In this document: one piece after another, positions 1 through 11,038 of the stretch
Numbering within the stretch: the first letter of the stretch is position 1
How the letters are laid out: each line of letters opens with the position of its first letter
Source of the DNA: Saccharina japonica
Taxonomy: Eukaryota; Sar; Phaeophyceae; Laminariales; Laminariaceae
NCBI GenBank assembly: GCA_008828725.1
Contig: MEHQ01004312.1
Location: forward strand, 1 to 64,000
DNA: 64,000 nucleotides
Reading direction: 5' to 3'
Position numbers and translations under genes: made by a program
Notes under the pieces: generated by a model
The model's database searches: none
Told to the model about the DNA's origin: nothing
Seen by the model: only the letters and a program-made list of their open reading frames with translations

Positions 1-1584
1 GGGGGATATTACTTTCGGATGCCGAAATTTTGGGGGGGGGGGGGGGGGGGTGTCCCCCTTTTCATCAAATGTCCACATACATTAATGCCGAACTGGGCGC
101 ATTAGGCACATATATATAGTATACATACAAAACGGTACTTAGTTTAGGGTATACTGGTATATACATATTATGCTTGGTAGTTTTATGGGTGTGGTATTGG
201 ACCAAGTAATACAGCAAATAGAGCTATGGAACCTACTACCTGCAGGTTATTGTATATCGATCCCAGATTATGTAAATGCTACGCCGGGGATCATATAGTA
301 CGTATGAGTGCTTGTACGAAGAGGTATACAGTAGAATGTTCGAAAACATATCATAAACGCAACAACTGTTATACTTGATACATATATTGAGGATATCTAC
401 CATGCTACCCAGCAGTAGCCTCCTGTAACTAGTAGGCCACAGCAGCAGTACAAAGTGCTACGGCAGTACAACAAGCAGCGGTATGTACAATGCCGGTTCA
501 GTAGTGTGCGGTGGAACCCTGTTGGATCAGTTATCTCGGGTGTATGCGGGAGAACCCCGAAATGCCGTTTTGAGTTTAGCCGAGTTTTTTGTTCGAGTTT
601 TTAGTCTACACCGCATGTGCGAGGGATCTTGAGACTTGGGAGCTCCGTGATCGATCGACCGGGCACACGCACTCTCCTTCGCTCCTCTTCTTCTCTTCTC
701 CTCCTCATCCCGTCTTCTTGGACAAGAGCGATAATAAAAACACTGTGGCCTTGAGCGCCATTCTTCTTTCTCAATATGGGTTAACTGAGAGCTGAAGCTC
801 GAGCAACAACCAGTCGGTTTGACACCGGCTGAAGTGCTTAACTCTGCGGCGGGCTGCCTGATCTAATTCGGGAGCCCCCACGACGGGTAATACGCCAACA
901 GGTTAATGAGCCTTCGACTTACGTAAGCACTACAGAGCCGCGAGCCATCAGCATCATCGAGAGACGGCAACGTCTGAGGCCGTGCTGCTGCGTCACTAAG
1001 CTTCTCCACACAGAAATTATATTATACGACAAGCACATGAGAGAAGTTATGTTTGCCATCCGACCATGTGCAACATGCTAAACAAATAAGGAAAGACAAA
1101 GAAGGAAATCCATGCACTCATGCATCCAATTTGCAATCATAATGGGGTTTAAGGTAGATATCGCTGCGTTGTCATGCGTATCCGGGTGCGGAGTCTTGTA
1201 CTCGTACGGTACATTTACGGGTATACTTGAGTATACTATTACGGGGGACCATAGTAAATACGACACTACGGTACGCACAAACACCTATAAATTCACCTAT
1301 TTTTACAATTAATAACAATATTTGGTCCTACAGGACCTACGGCAAAGACAAAACCTAAATATTTACCTATTTTTCACTAACATAAAAAGATTCTTCTCCC
1401 TCTCTCGCTAAATTAATTAATCCCCACTAGCTCAAGTAGTTAATTCATTAATTTCATCTACCCCCATCCACACTATCATACTATTCCCTACGGTGCGGTT
1501 CTATTTGGTCCTACGAGTATTTACTACGGTCCTCTGTAATACAGATGCATACATACGAAGAAGAGATGATCAGCTCTCACTCAC
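1..1584. other. Non-coding left edge
   Basis: I see no convincing exon here. The stretch holds a G-run near 32-50, scattered copies of a CAGCAGTA-like motif and a TIR element at about 1237-1547. It should be intron or downstream sequence of the minus-strand gene whose first exon lies at 1585-1847, but I could not find the next exon on that strand. Confidence 0.4.
1237..1547. mobile_element. Small TIR element, TTACGG family, copy 1
   Basis: The left end reads TTACGGGGGACCATAGTAAA and the right end is its approximate inverse (TTTACTACGGTCCTCTGTAA). The interior holds the family core (CACCTATTTTTAC, then AATATTTGGTCCTA) twice, so this copy is expanded relative to the ~100-130 bp copies elsewhere. 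There is no coding capacity, so it is a non-autonomous MITE. Exact limits are uncertain. Confidence 0.55.
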
Positions 1585-1847
1585 CCCCACGCTAGCGACC
1601 GGACGTAATTGTCGTACGAACCCTCCACGGACGTAAGAAAGCTGCCGTTCGCACAAGCGAAGTACGTCGGAGTAACGAACGAAAGATCCTCCGGGTGCCC
1701 GGCCGTCGAGGCAGAGCTGAACGACCCACAGTTCGCGTTGTCCTCGCTGTGGGCCGCGGTGCTCGTAACTACGGCAGATGACGCAAACAAAAGGACGCCC
1801 GTCTTGAACAACGCGCTTGCTGCTCTTCCTCGTGGCATGCACGGCAT
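1585..1847 (-). CDS. First exon of a secreted/membrane protein gene (paralogue of the 28.1-36.7 kb gene), rest outside the window
   Basis: The exon encodes 87 codons plus 2 bases. It begins at a Met that follows an in-frame stop 12 bases upstream; a second Met three codons later is an alternative start. A hydrophobic run near residues 14-28 (LFKTGVLLFASSAVV) looks like a signal peptide, so the mature protein should be exported. The mature part carries STAGHPEDLSFVTPTYFACA, which closely matches STAGTPEDVSIATPTSFACA in the exon at 36493-36740. Both exons end in a Trp codon plus two bases followed by a GTGAGT donor, so start context, length and splice phase are all conserved. No known domain was recognised. 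The downstream exons must lie left of the window or be too diverged to see. Confidence 0.7.
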
Positions 1848-2205
1848 GTTTTCCCTCTAGGACGCACCTACGTACCTGTGGCAGACCAGGCCGAGCGGCG
1901 GAGGGTTTGGGAGTTTTCGCACATAAGAGAGGAATAGATAGATGAGATGGGAGTAGACATACTAAGTAAGGTACATAGAGGAGGCACAGTAGTTTTGGTC
2001 CAGAACAGTTTTCAGGCCGACAGCGCTCCTTTGTCACCAGAGGAACTTAGCTACCACACAGCAAGCAGTGCACTGCTTTATTTTCAATGGTGCCGTTGTT
2101 CGTGGGGCGACTACTGTTGTTGTATAACTTCGGGCGAGAGGCATATTATAGAGCTTCTCATCTTCAGGAGCCTAAGAAAAATCATACATTTTGCCCCCCC
2201 CCCCC

Positions 2206-2736
2206 TCCACTGTAAAGGTATCTGCACGGCCCAATGGACTTCGCGAAAAAGCTGAAACTGCGATTTCGTGTAGGGGACCTGGACCTGCCAGAAAGAAGAA
2301 GGAGGTATACCAGTAGCCGGGAGGAGGAGGAAGTAGATGCACAGATGTGCCCATGTGGCAAAGCCATAGAGAGTAGAATTCACATAGTGGGAGAATGTGA
2401 AAGGTACAAGGAGGAAAGGGATGTGCTAGAGGAGGAGATGAGGAAAATAGACGAGTGTGACATGGAGCAGTTTGGTACACTAAATAGTAGCGAGAAAACG
2501 ATCGCTATCTTAGGAGATAGATGGTGGCCACAGGCGGCGAAACAGGAAGGGGATAAGATTAGCAAAAAGTTTCTTTGTAATATATGGAAACAACGTAATG
2601 AGCGCCCAAGTGTTGGAGGTGTCTCTATTAGGAGTAGGAACGGTGCTCCGTCTCGAAAGGGATGCGTGGTCAATGGTCAAATGACTAAGGCAAGCAACAA
2701 ATGAGTACGCCCCCCCCCCCCCCCCCCACCCCCCCC
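2206..2736 (+). mobile_element. 5'-truncated LINE (non-LTR retrotransposon) 3' end with poly-C tail
   Basis: An open frame at 2234-2704 (156 codons) matches the C-terminal region of a LINE reverse-transcriptase protein. It has RFRVGDLDLPER, then a zinc knuckle of form CPCGKAIESRIHIVGEC (C-x-C-x7-H-x4-C), then GDRWWPQA and a Lys/Arg-rich end. The stop is followed at once by ATGAGTACG and about 27 C residues broken by one A. A poly-C run also lies just before the element (about 2193-2205), which marks a 5' truncation junction. A second copy lies at 15.8-17.08 kb. The frame is intact here, so this is a young or well-kept fragment, but it lacks the catalytic RT and endonuclease. Confidence 0.75.
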
Positions 2737-2944
2737 TGTTATATATTTATAGGTTGGGTTGGCGTCGGTTGGCAACGACGCTGTAAAACACGCCACTCGC
2801 TGCGTGAGCTAGACAACCAGGGTGCCGTTTTTTTTTTTTTTTTGGCGGTCACCAAAGCTGGCGGTCGAGTAGATCATTTGTGCGGGGTGGAGAACCTTTG
2901 CTCCGCACAAGGGGAATGGTCGTACACGTAGTGTTAATATGGTA

Positions 2945-3252
2945 AGGCTCCGCGAGGCAGTTACATAGTAAAACCCATTGCTGTCTCCGGAAGTGGCCAC
3001 ACCAGAAATTAAATTAACTCATTGAAGCTGTCGTCCATATGCAAGTCCGCCTCAGAGGCGGTTCTTAGCAGGATGCAGCTCACCCTCCATGCGACTCGCC
3101 CAATACCTCACGGCGCTTCGCGCTTGGTGCAAGCAATGTCTGCCTGGTTGGTGAAAACCCAACGTGCTCCGTCCCGGCATTGTAGGGATGCGAGGGTCTA
3201 TGGTCATATGACTACGGCCGTGCACGACATGAGTACAACCCCCCCCCCCCCC
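2945..3252 (+). mobile_element. SINE-like element with LINE-matching 3' end and poly-C tail, copy A
   Basis: A ~308 bp block begins near CCGCGAGGCAGTTACATAGT and ends in GACATGAGTACAA plus poly-C. A second copy lies on the minus strand at about 46478-46790 and shares both ends. The last ~75 bases (from CGTGCTCCGTCCCGGCATTG) align with the LINE 3' end at 2645-2712 (GGTGCTCCGTCTCGAAAGGG onwards), including the closing ATGAGTAC(A/G)C. The block contains an open frame, but its conservation between copies can be explained by recent common descent. I see no clear Pol III promoter boxes, so 'SINE' is inferred from size, copy number and tail sharing. Confidence 0.6.
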
Positions 3253-3344
3253 ACGGTTACAAGCAAGTTTACACTAACATGTATGGACTACATGGTATGT
3301 CAGTAAGCACATTATGTTTTCGTGGTATGATATACCAGTACTGG

Positions 3345-3600
3345 TGGACGAACCTTGATGATAGTGAATCTTCCTGAGGTAGCTATTTAAGCACTCTGAT
3401 TGGCTGAGGGCATATATTATACCATGCCCGGCTAAACCAACTTGGGGTATTTCCCCTTTCCCAGCCACAGCATCATCAGTAGTGGGGCCGAACCTTGATA
3501 GAGATGATCTTCCTGAGGTATCTATTTAGAGGCGCTCTGGTTGGCTAAGGGTACGCTTTACGCGGCTCAATCAACTTGAAGTCTTTCCCAGCCCCACCAT
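3345..3600 (+). repeat. Tandem duplication (~135 bp x2) with CCAAT-like boxes
   Basis: Two adjacent units share GAACCTTGATGATAGTGAAT-like starts, CTTCCTGAGGTA, a GATTGGCT/GGTTGGCT box and TTTCCCAGCC. The inverted CCAAT (ATTGG) next to a TATTTAA-like stretch looks promoter-like in unit 1, but no gene follows, so regulatory meaning is only a guess. Confidence 0.55.
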
Positions 3601-4004
3601 CCACACACACACCATCCCGAGTCAACCTACTACTACTGTAGACACATCATTCAAGCACATCATTCAAGCCGGCCGAGTCAACCTAGAGTCTGGTCTTACC
3701 AAGCACAGCATCCGAGCGCTGCCCATTGGTATAGGGTTCGGGTTCGGGTCGGAGGGTCGCCTTCAGGCGCCACAAGCACAAAACCTTTTACTTGGCATGT
3801 GGCTCCCATCTCATCTACGGCAACCATACATAGCCCACGATATATTGAGTCAAATATGGCCAATAAAAAAGAGGCGCCTTTACCGGTCTTGATCCACAAA
3901 TCGTACCAGATTTACAGTAGTACCAAATATATTACGCTTTCTAGCTGGGTTTACGTGTTTTTGGGTGTTTTTTATAATCATATCACGAGAAGCCGCCGAC
4001 CCAA

Positions 4005-4175
4005 CTAACCCTAACCCCAACCCTAGTCCAGGCTAAGGCTCGACACCACAGGTAAACAATTTTGAAGACAAAATCACCCCTTAAAGATCCTAGCTAACGG
4101 GTTGTATGATGTACTCACAATCATCCCTTAAATATCCTAGCTAACGGGTTTAGCTAACGGGTTGTATGGTGTACT
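4005..4175. repeat. Telomere-like CCCTAA patch and short tandem repeat
   Basis: Degenerate CCCTAA-type units lie at about 4009-4025. They are followed by two or three copies of a unit with CCTTAAAGATCCTAGCTAAC / GGGTTGTATGATGTACTCA. The phrase CCTAGCTAACGG recurs at about 15649 next to another telomere-like patch, suggesting a linked interstitial block. Confidence 0.45.
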
Positions 4176-4359
4176 CAGCTGACAGGCTCGACCCGTGTGC
4201 GGCTTCGCCGCGCGTTTTGGACGATCTGAAACGAATGTGCGGACCACCACAAACACCGTAATATATTTGACACTTTATGTGGTACGATTTGTGGGTGAAG
4301 AGGACTGGCAAAGGCTTCGTACGTACTGAATAAAAAAGGGCAAAATGCAAAAAAATATA

Positions 4360-4680
4360 TTTGAAAAACTATGTCGTGTCCTTCGAAGGTGAAAACTAAT
4401 GAATATGTCTTGCATTATTACGGAGGACCTAAAGTAACTACCAGGTATATACTTATAGGACCAAATATTGTTTGTAAAAATCAAAATAGGTAGTAAATAT
4501 ATGGGTTTTTGTGTGTACCGTAGGGCCCCCCCGTAAATATAGCATTACTTATATGAAAAAAAACATGTTGTATGGTACCTGGTAGGCTTTTTGGTGAATG
4601 TACCAAACAAAGGGACGGGTGTTGCAGCATTACACTACGATTGAGTATACATTCTACCCGCAGCAGGGAAATCATACACT
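4360..4680 (+). repeat. Dispersed repeat R1, interrupted by a TTACGG-family TIR element
   Basis: The flanks (TGTCCTTCGAAGGTGAAAAC and GTGAATGTACCAAACAAAGG) match 43465-43650, where the same sequence is continuous. The TIR element at about 4419-4545 is therefore a later insertion. GCATTATTA on its left and GCATTACTTA on its right look like a diverged 8-9 bp target duplication. Confidence 0.6.
4419..4545. mobile_element. Small TIR element, TTACGG family, copy 2 (nested)
   Basis: The ends read TTACGGAGGACC and, inverted, TTACGGGGGGGCC. The core has GGACCAAATATTGTTTGTAA and GGGTTTTTGTGTGTACCG. It carries no gene. A likely 8-9 bp target duplication would fit hAT- or Mutator-like mobilisation. Confidence 0.6.
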
Positions 4681-5444
4681 TACGGTATCAATTACCCCTG
4701 AGTTCTTGACAACACGTACACACCTAAAATGCAGCCCCCCTTATATACGTACGGGTACATACGTACACATCGAGTAGTTTTTACGTATATGTAAATATAG
4801 TACACGAGTACAGAGTACAGAGCACAGACAGCAGTACATTTTGTACGAGTAGGTATTTCATAAAAATATAAAAATGTACCCGCGAATCAAAATTGAAAAT
4901 CGGCGAAATAGTATCATATGTAAAACTGAACAATGTTCGCTGAACAAGTTGCAGCGGAGGCCCAGCCTGTCGGCTTTCTTAGACATTTAGTCAAATCTCG
5001 GACAGTCTTTCTTACTACCCTGTTTCTTATTTCACGCAGTGTAGGTGTCCTGTACTGCGACTGCGCAAGGTTCGTATACTATCATACTACTACTGCTTGC
5101 TGCGTTCGCGGTTCCTAGGCTTGCTACGATACATAACGCGTCTCTTGCTGTTGGGGCCCCACTATGCTACACGAGAGTCTAAACGCCCTTCTTACTTTTT
5201 ACAGCAGCAGCAGCAGCAGCAGTACAAAAGTTGTGTTAGCACGCCGCTGCAGTATCGTTTCCGGAGCGCTTACACAAGTACGTACAGCAGTAGCAGCGAG
5301 ATTTCCTCTCGGGAAGAAAAATCTAGCTCTCTGACCGCTCTGGCGGAAAATAATTAGGTATGATAGGGTGCTGGTGATGGTGAGATGCTGGTCTTTGTTC
5401 GGACTACGACATACATTTAAAAAAAAGATAGAAAAAAAACAACA

Positions 5445-5535
5445 AACAGCTCGTAGCTCTGGCTAGCTGTGAGATCGAGAGGATTTCGTCGAAACCCATC
5501 TTTGCAAGCTGAGTGCGATACATAGCTAGGGTACG
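5445..5535. repeat. Short repeat R2 beside an A/CAA-rich run, copy 1
   Basis: An A-rich run with AACAACAAACAGC leads into AGCTGTGAGATCGAGAGGAT / TTCGTCGAAACCCATCTTTG / CAAGCTGAGTG. Two more copies lie at about 6395-6515 and 6800-6902, each next to poly-A plus CAA repeats. Read on the minus strand, the unit ends in a T-run and has a B-box-like TTTCGACGAAATCC, so a small Pol III-derived repeat is possible but unproven. Confidence 0.5.
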
Positions 5536-6394
5536 GGAACATCAAAAGCAATGATGATGCTGACTGTAGTACAGCAGTTCGTTGCGCACCTTGAAGGAGA
5601 GCCGTGGGAGACGCGCGGGATGCCGATGTGGTGAGTGGGTCAGAATATAGCACGGGCGGAGGCAGGACGGCCACGTATATATAGCCTATCTATGGTGATG
5701 ACCAACACCGGACCGGTAGCATGCCACCCGTACAATAAGTACCCGACATACCAGGTACCTGTGTGTGGCACCCGTACCAGGCGTGCCACAACTACCCTAC
5801 GACGTAGGAGTATACTATAAAATACCAAGAAAATTAAATGTATTATTAGTGCTGCATCAAGTTCCTACACGCTTTGTGGAGCGCCAGCGATTCACACCTC
5901 GAATATTCTACGTACGGTGAAAAGTTTCAAATGGAATCGATTTGAAATCGTTATTTTTTTTATGAATCGAATTGAAGTTTCATCTATCTGTGATTGAATA
6001 AAAAACAGCCGAATTCCCCAATTGAGAATTGCCTTTCCGAGGATGAGAATGGTAACTGAAAATGTTGGGTTTTGTACTTTTTGTAAGAGATGAACTTCCC
6101 TCACAGTCAAAATGTAAACTGCAAACTAATATATTGTCATTTGTGACAGCCGCCGATGACAATTTGTTTTTAATCGAAATCGGCATCGATCGGCAGTCTC
6201 AAGATATCGAAGATCCAAGGAAATCGGGATTTATGGGCGAGGTACCTCGCCCCTATAATTACCAATTCCCCTTACCTGTACGAGTACGTATATCCTTTCT
6301 CTGTTTTACGAGCGAGCCTGTCAAGGCTGATTTCGATTTCTTGTTTTTTTGTGGATCGATACCTACCACAGAGGAATATATGAAAAAAATTAAA

Positions 6395-6515
6395 AAAAAC
6401 TACAGCTTCGTAGCTGTGAGCTCGCATATATATATATATATTAAAAAATTAAAAAAACAACAGCTGTGAGCTCGAGGATTTCGTCGAAACTCATCTTTGC
6501 TAGCTGAGTGTATAT
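6395..6515. repeat. Short repeat R2, copy 2 (with an AT-rich partial duplicate)
   Basis: CAGCTGTGAGCTCGAGGATT followed by TCGTCGAAACTCATCTTTGC, preceded by AAAAAACAACAG. A partial duplicate (CTTCGTAGCTGTGAGCTCGC) and a TA microsatellite sit just before it. Confidence 0.5.
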
Positions 6516-6709
6516 ATTATATATACCAGGTATATGATATGACGAATCGCATCGTTGGGCAACGCAAATAAATGGGATACCGGGTTCTACTACTATGGTA
6601 TATACTATGGTATTATTAATATTAGTAGTACTTAGTTCCGCATTGAGGAGCTCCGCCAGCTTATAAATCTTCCGGCCAAAAAAATGTTTTTTTTTCATCC
6701 ACCCCCTAA

Positions 6710-6902
6710 TACGGGTGCCCATAGTAAACACTAGTAAATAGTAAATAGGACCAAATATTGTTAGTAAAAATAGTCAAATATATAGGTTTTTGTAAAAAAA
6801 AAAAAAAAAAAAAAAAACAACAACAACACAACAACAACAACAACAACAGCTGTGAGCCTCGAGGATTTATCGTCGAAGCTCATTCTTCTTAGCTGAGTGT
6901 AA
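6710..6902. repeat. Partial TTACGG-family element fused to repeat R2, copy 3
   Basis: Positions 6717-6797 carry CCATAGTAAACACTAGTAAA, GGACCAAATATTGTTAGTAA and ATATATAGGTTTTTGT, which is half of a TTACGG-family element. An A-run and (CAA)n follow, then the third R2 copy (CAGCTGTGAGCCTCGAGGAT). Confidence 0.5.
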
Positions 6903-9289
6903 TATTCGATCGCGCGTACTTACGGATTTTATATGTCCTCTGTTACGGATGTACATCCCGTATGGAGGGGACACAATCTGAGGCTGGTAGAATGTCAGGA
7001 ATATGTGTCTATTTGCTGGGGGAGAAATAATTTAAATTAAATTAAAATTAAAATGTAAACTTAAACAGTCCTGAAATAAACGTACCAGGATACCCAGGTA
7101 TACTATAGTGTGGGTCTACTATTTGTAGGGGCTATGTTATGGTATACAGGATATTATGGTATATTAATGATATCATCATTGAAATACCTGGATTCAATAA
7201 TCTCGTTTACTTAAAATACACCTGTTTACTATAATAAGTATGTTCGTATGGCATGCGTAGGGGGGGCGCTCATATTGTATATTTATCCTCGATGGCTCGG
7301 TAAAACGACCGTATTGTCTGGAGATATACAATGGAATTTATAGGGTAAACGGAAAGGAAGACACGAAGGGTACGAGCGTCGAGAGCTCAGGGTTTTACTG
7401 TTTTGCAGTAATGTTTGCTGTACTGATGAGATGCATAACGTCTGCTGTTGTTTTATGGTTCGTGAGGGCTGAGATCCGTATGTATGTATTGTGTTGCTGT
7501 GTTATTTATCATACGATTTAGTGAAGTATATAGGTTCTGTTGACTATTCTGAAACGGTAGGTGATCGAGGTCAACATAATAACAGGTGTTTATGTTAGGG
7601 TGGCCGTGGCTAGCGGAGGGGGGGGGGGGGGGAGGGGTTAGTACGTAGGAGATGGTGGGGGATATACTGTATTTAATATCAATAGCATGTTGAGTATGTA
7701 TCGTATTTCATCACATGCCATATGGGTGAAAAGGTGTCAGGGCGGAGATGATGTTTTTTATATAAAATATATACCAGGTATTCTTTACACAGACAGGTAT
7801 TTTTGGTGTTGTCATGTATCTGGTAATAATTAATATTGATCCATACATAGATTATCAAACCCAGTAACTCCCTGTCTTTGTAGTCGCGGACCCACGTCGA
7901 TCCACGGTCCATTCCAGTCCCGTTGATCAAGTCGTGTCGGCATAGAGGATCGCTGTTTTACGTACTCATCATTCCTCATTCATGGTGCATGTGGGAAATC
8001 TATAGACAGGTTCTCGCACGCACGTGGTTGTTCACCTGAAAGGATGGAGAGGAGATCCAGAAGAGGTGGTCTTAGGTTTTTGCAGTCACAGGCGTTCGAG
8101 CAGTGCACTTGAAGCTACAGCTCCTTGTCTTTCCACCTAAGGCTCTATCGGGCAGTACGTAAATCACAAAGGTCTGGACCAAGACCTGGTGCCGCAAGCG
8201 CTAAAAGGAGGTGGTATGAGACGAGCTCAAACGGAATGACAAAAGTGCGCTGCTCACAGCGGTGATCCCACCCCTTTCCCCTTTCCTCCAAGAGGAAGGT
8301 TTCACCTCGAAGAAGGCCGCAGCATCGAGCTTTCATGTCCTTTGCGTGCGTCATGAAATTGAGACGCACGACGGCGGGATGAATCGTTTCTGGATTTTTT
8401 GGGGGGTTAACTTTGGATTTTTGGGGTATGTTCAAACTCGGTTTTGTATTAATGTAATAATGTATGCTTCGATGCGGGTCATTTCCGGGGAGATTCGAGC
8501 TAGTGTGTTGTTTTTGGTTCAGATATTGTTCTACTGGTATGCCATAAAAGTAGGGTTATCTTTCTCGTTATATTTGTATAATACACTAGGTTTCAGTGTA
8601 CATGGGTTGGCTGAACCATATTCTGTTATTTGGTTCTTGATATATATGGATGGTTTGAGCTATTTTACACCCGCCCAGGACTACTGCCTGGTATACGGTG
8701 ATGATGTCAGCATTCTTTTGTTCAAAGTTCGTTGAATATTTAGTTAATTCTACGATACGTGGTGTCTGCAGTATTTTCTGTTTCATCATCGTCTTATAAA
8801 TATAATTATTGGTGATGGGTGATACAGGTATGTATGGTGCATGCTTTGTTTTACTTTTGCGAGGGACGCTTTGTGTTTTCAGCGTTCCCCCTCGCGGTTT
8901 GTCAAGTCGGGCTTAGTGCCGATGGACCTCAGAGGTACACCCGCGGTAAACCGTTCTTAACTACCATGGGCTATGATGGTAATTCTACGACGGTACAAAA
9001 TTACATATATACCAGGTACAGTATGTGCTACATAGGATCATTTTTTATTGTGAGCGAAACATTTTTTACTCTTAAAAACCAACACACCTACTAAAACCGA
9101 TAATCGTTCTCATCGGAAAGGCAATTCTCAATCAGGAAAATCGGCTGATATAGGCTCTAAACAAAATCTCTGGAGGCGTGGAAGAATACGTCGTCAGGGA
9201 AAAATATTACACAAATTACAAAGTACAACGCAGCAGTACGATATGATACATCATACATAGCAGCTGTGGCGCATCGTACACCTCAACGA
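6903..9289. other. AT-rich stretch without a recognisable gene
   Basis: I find no exon with splice support here. It holds a G-run (about 7617-7632), several TACCAGGTA motifs and, near 9097-9150, an inverted copy of a ~45 bp sequence also seen at 6005-6055 (GAGAATTGCCTTTCCGA). Open frames such as 8262-8735 show no recognisable domain or codon signature. Confidence 0.4.
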
Positions 9290-9740
9290 AGAGAAAATGA
9301 AATCCATCCAAAGAAAAAGGAAAAAGGAAAGAGAAAGAGGGAAAAGACAAGGAAGGGGAAAACAGGGAAATACGAAAAAAAAGGGAAAACAGGAGGAAGA
9401 AAAAGGGGGGAAAAGGAAAAAGGGACAAATAGAGGAACGTGACGACCCGCAAAGCGAACCAAAAGGCAAAAACCAGGAGGACCAAAAAACAAAAAGCAAG
9501 CAAAGTCCATCAACCAACAACATGATGGAGAGCCAGCTATCTATACGCACGCCCGTTCAACTTAACAATACGCAGAACACAAAAAGGAGAGCAAGAGCTC
9601 TACGAAACAGGAACAACAAGAGATAAAACAAAAAACAAAAGAGAAATAAAAAATAAAAAAAAGGAAAAAAAGGTAAAAAGGAAAGAAGGAAAAAAAAGGG
9701 GAAAGCGATAAACAAAAACAGGCCAAAGGGAGGCATACAG
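9290..9740 (+). repeat. Long polypurine tract (GA-rich)
   Basis: Over about 450 bases the + strand is almost all A and G (GAAAGAGAAAGAGGGAAAAG-like), with few pyrimidines. The Lys/Arg-rich open frame on + and the Phe/Leu/Ser-rich frames on - are by-products of this composition. Confidence 0.75.
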
Positions 9741-9840
9741 GAGGCGAGTACGGGCGTCCCTACTCTATAGCTACTTCGGTACTACTGTTGAAGGCACGCA
9801 TAATTCATGCATGATGATGATGGCCATACCCAGTCGTCAG

Positions 9841-9877
<37 letters not shown>
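9841..9877 (+). repeat. Poly-C run, 37 C
   Basis: An uninterrupted run of 37 C, the longest in the window. Unlike other long C-runs here, it is not preceded by the LINE/SINE-type ATGAGTAC end. The preceding text (ATACCCAGTCGTCAG) is not a tail I recognise. Confidence 0.9.
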
Positions 9878-9878
<1 letters not shown>

Positions 9879-10258
9879 TGCGCTATCATGCATCACATAA
9901 CTTTGTTCAAGGTATATATTAATAACATGATAAATACTAATAGTTACTAGTAGTAGTAGCAGTCGAATCAGCATCGCAGGGGGTCACGGTGGGCGACGAT
10001 ATTACACGATGTCGGGATTGATATTTGCGGAGGATGATTTTGTGAGCATATCGGAAACACCCGAAGGACCAGTAGTAGTCATCACGTTTCATCCGGCAGG
10101 ATATTTCCGGGAAAATTACAGCCCCCAATGGTGTGTGGACTCGGTGTGGAGGTAAATCGTGGACCGCAGGTTAGGAACAACAAAAAATATTCGAAAGCGG
10201 CGCAGCCGAGTTTCTCTCCGAGTACACAATACAATCCGTTATCTTCAGGGTTAGGGTT

Positions 10259-11038
10259 TGTTAAAGATATTAGGCGCGAACACCTACATCTCTGATCAAT
10301 GTTCATCGCCACTGCTGTTGCCTGGGGCAGCAGTAGTTAGCACCAGTACTGCTGTAGCAAAGGAGAGCAGTAGGTAGCTGTAGCCGGGGGAAGCAGTTCT
10401 GTAGCACTACACGTAATACTGCTGAAAAAGGACAACAGTACATAAATTATCTAACAGTACACTCGTAGACTTCGGACGCGACAGTCAAAAAAACATAAGT
10501 TTACCGAGCTATACGACTCCAGAGCTGATGGGCTACCGCTATTCGTCCGGCCTAACGTAGTGAACACTGGTTCTGCCAATTAGTGTGTGCAGTAGCTGAC
10601 ACAACAGCAGTAGTCATCGGTTGATTATAGCACAATAGAAAAACTACACGGTGGCGTGTTACGTACGGTTTCTACTAAGGTGCGCGTGAACTATCGAGAA
10701 CCCCGACGAGTTGTGTTTTTGTGTTGTTTGTTTTTTAGTACACGGGGTCCTCACAAGTAATGTTTGTTGTACGAACGAAGACAGGGTCTGAGTAGCTACG
10801 AGAGAGAGCGGTGGCGTGCCCCACTCCTCGTACCCTCCTCACTACAACTCTAGACCAATGTCTATATGTCTCTTAAGTTTGATTGCCCAAGCAAGCGGCC
10901 TTTCTACAAAACGTCACCTTCTGGGTTTAATGCATCGGTGGAGTTCAATCCTTGTCCAACACCTAGCATGCAGCATGCTGCTGCCTGTGCCAGCCTGTGC
11001 GACACCTGTCAAGTGGTGTAACAACTATACCTGAATTA
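10259..11038 (+). repeat. Left LTR of the 10.26-15.53 kb element
   Basis: It begins TGTTAAAGATATTAGG and ends near AACAACTATACCTGAATTA. It matches 14744-15530 along its whole length. A related, shortened copy lies at about 28004-28130. Confidence 0.8.

Noticed and set aside
9297-9626. 109-codon Lys/Arg-rich frame
   Set aside because: It is a translation of a polypurine tract; any frame would be open.
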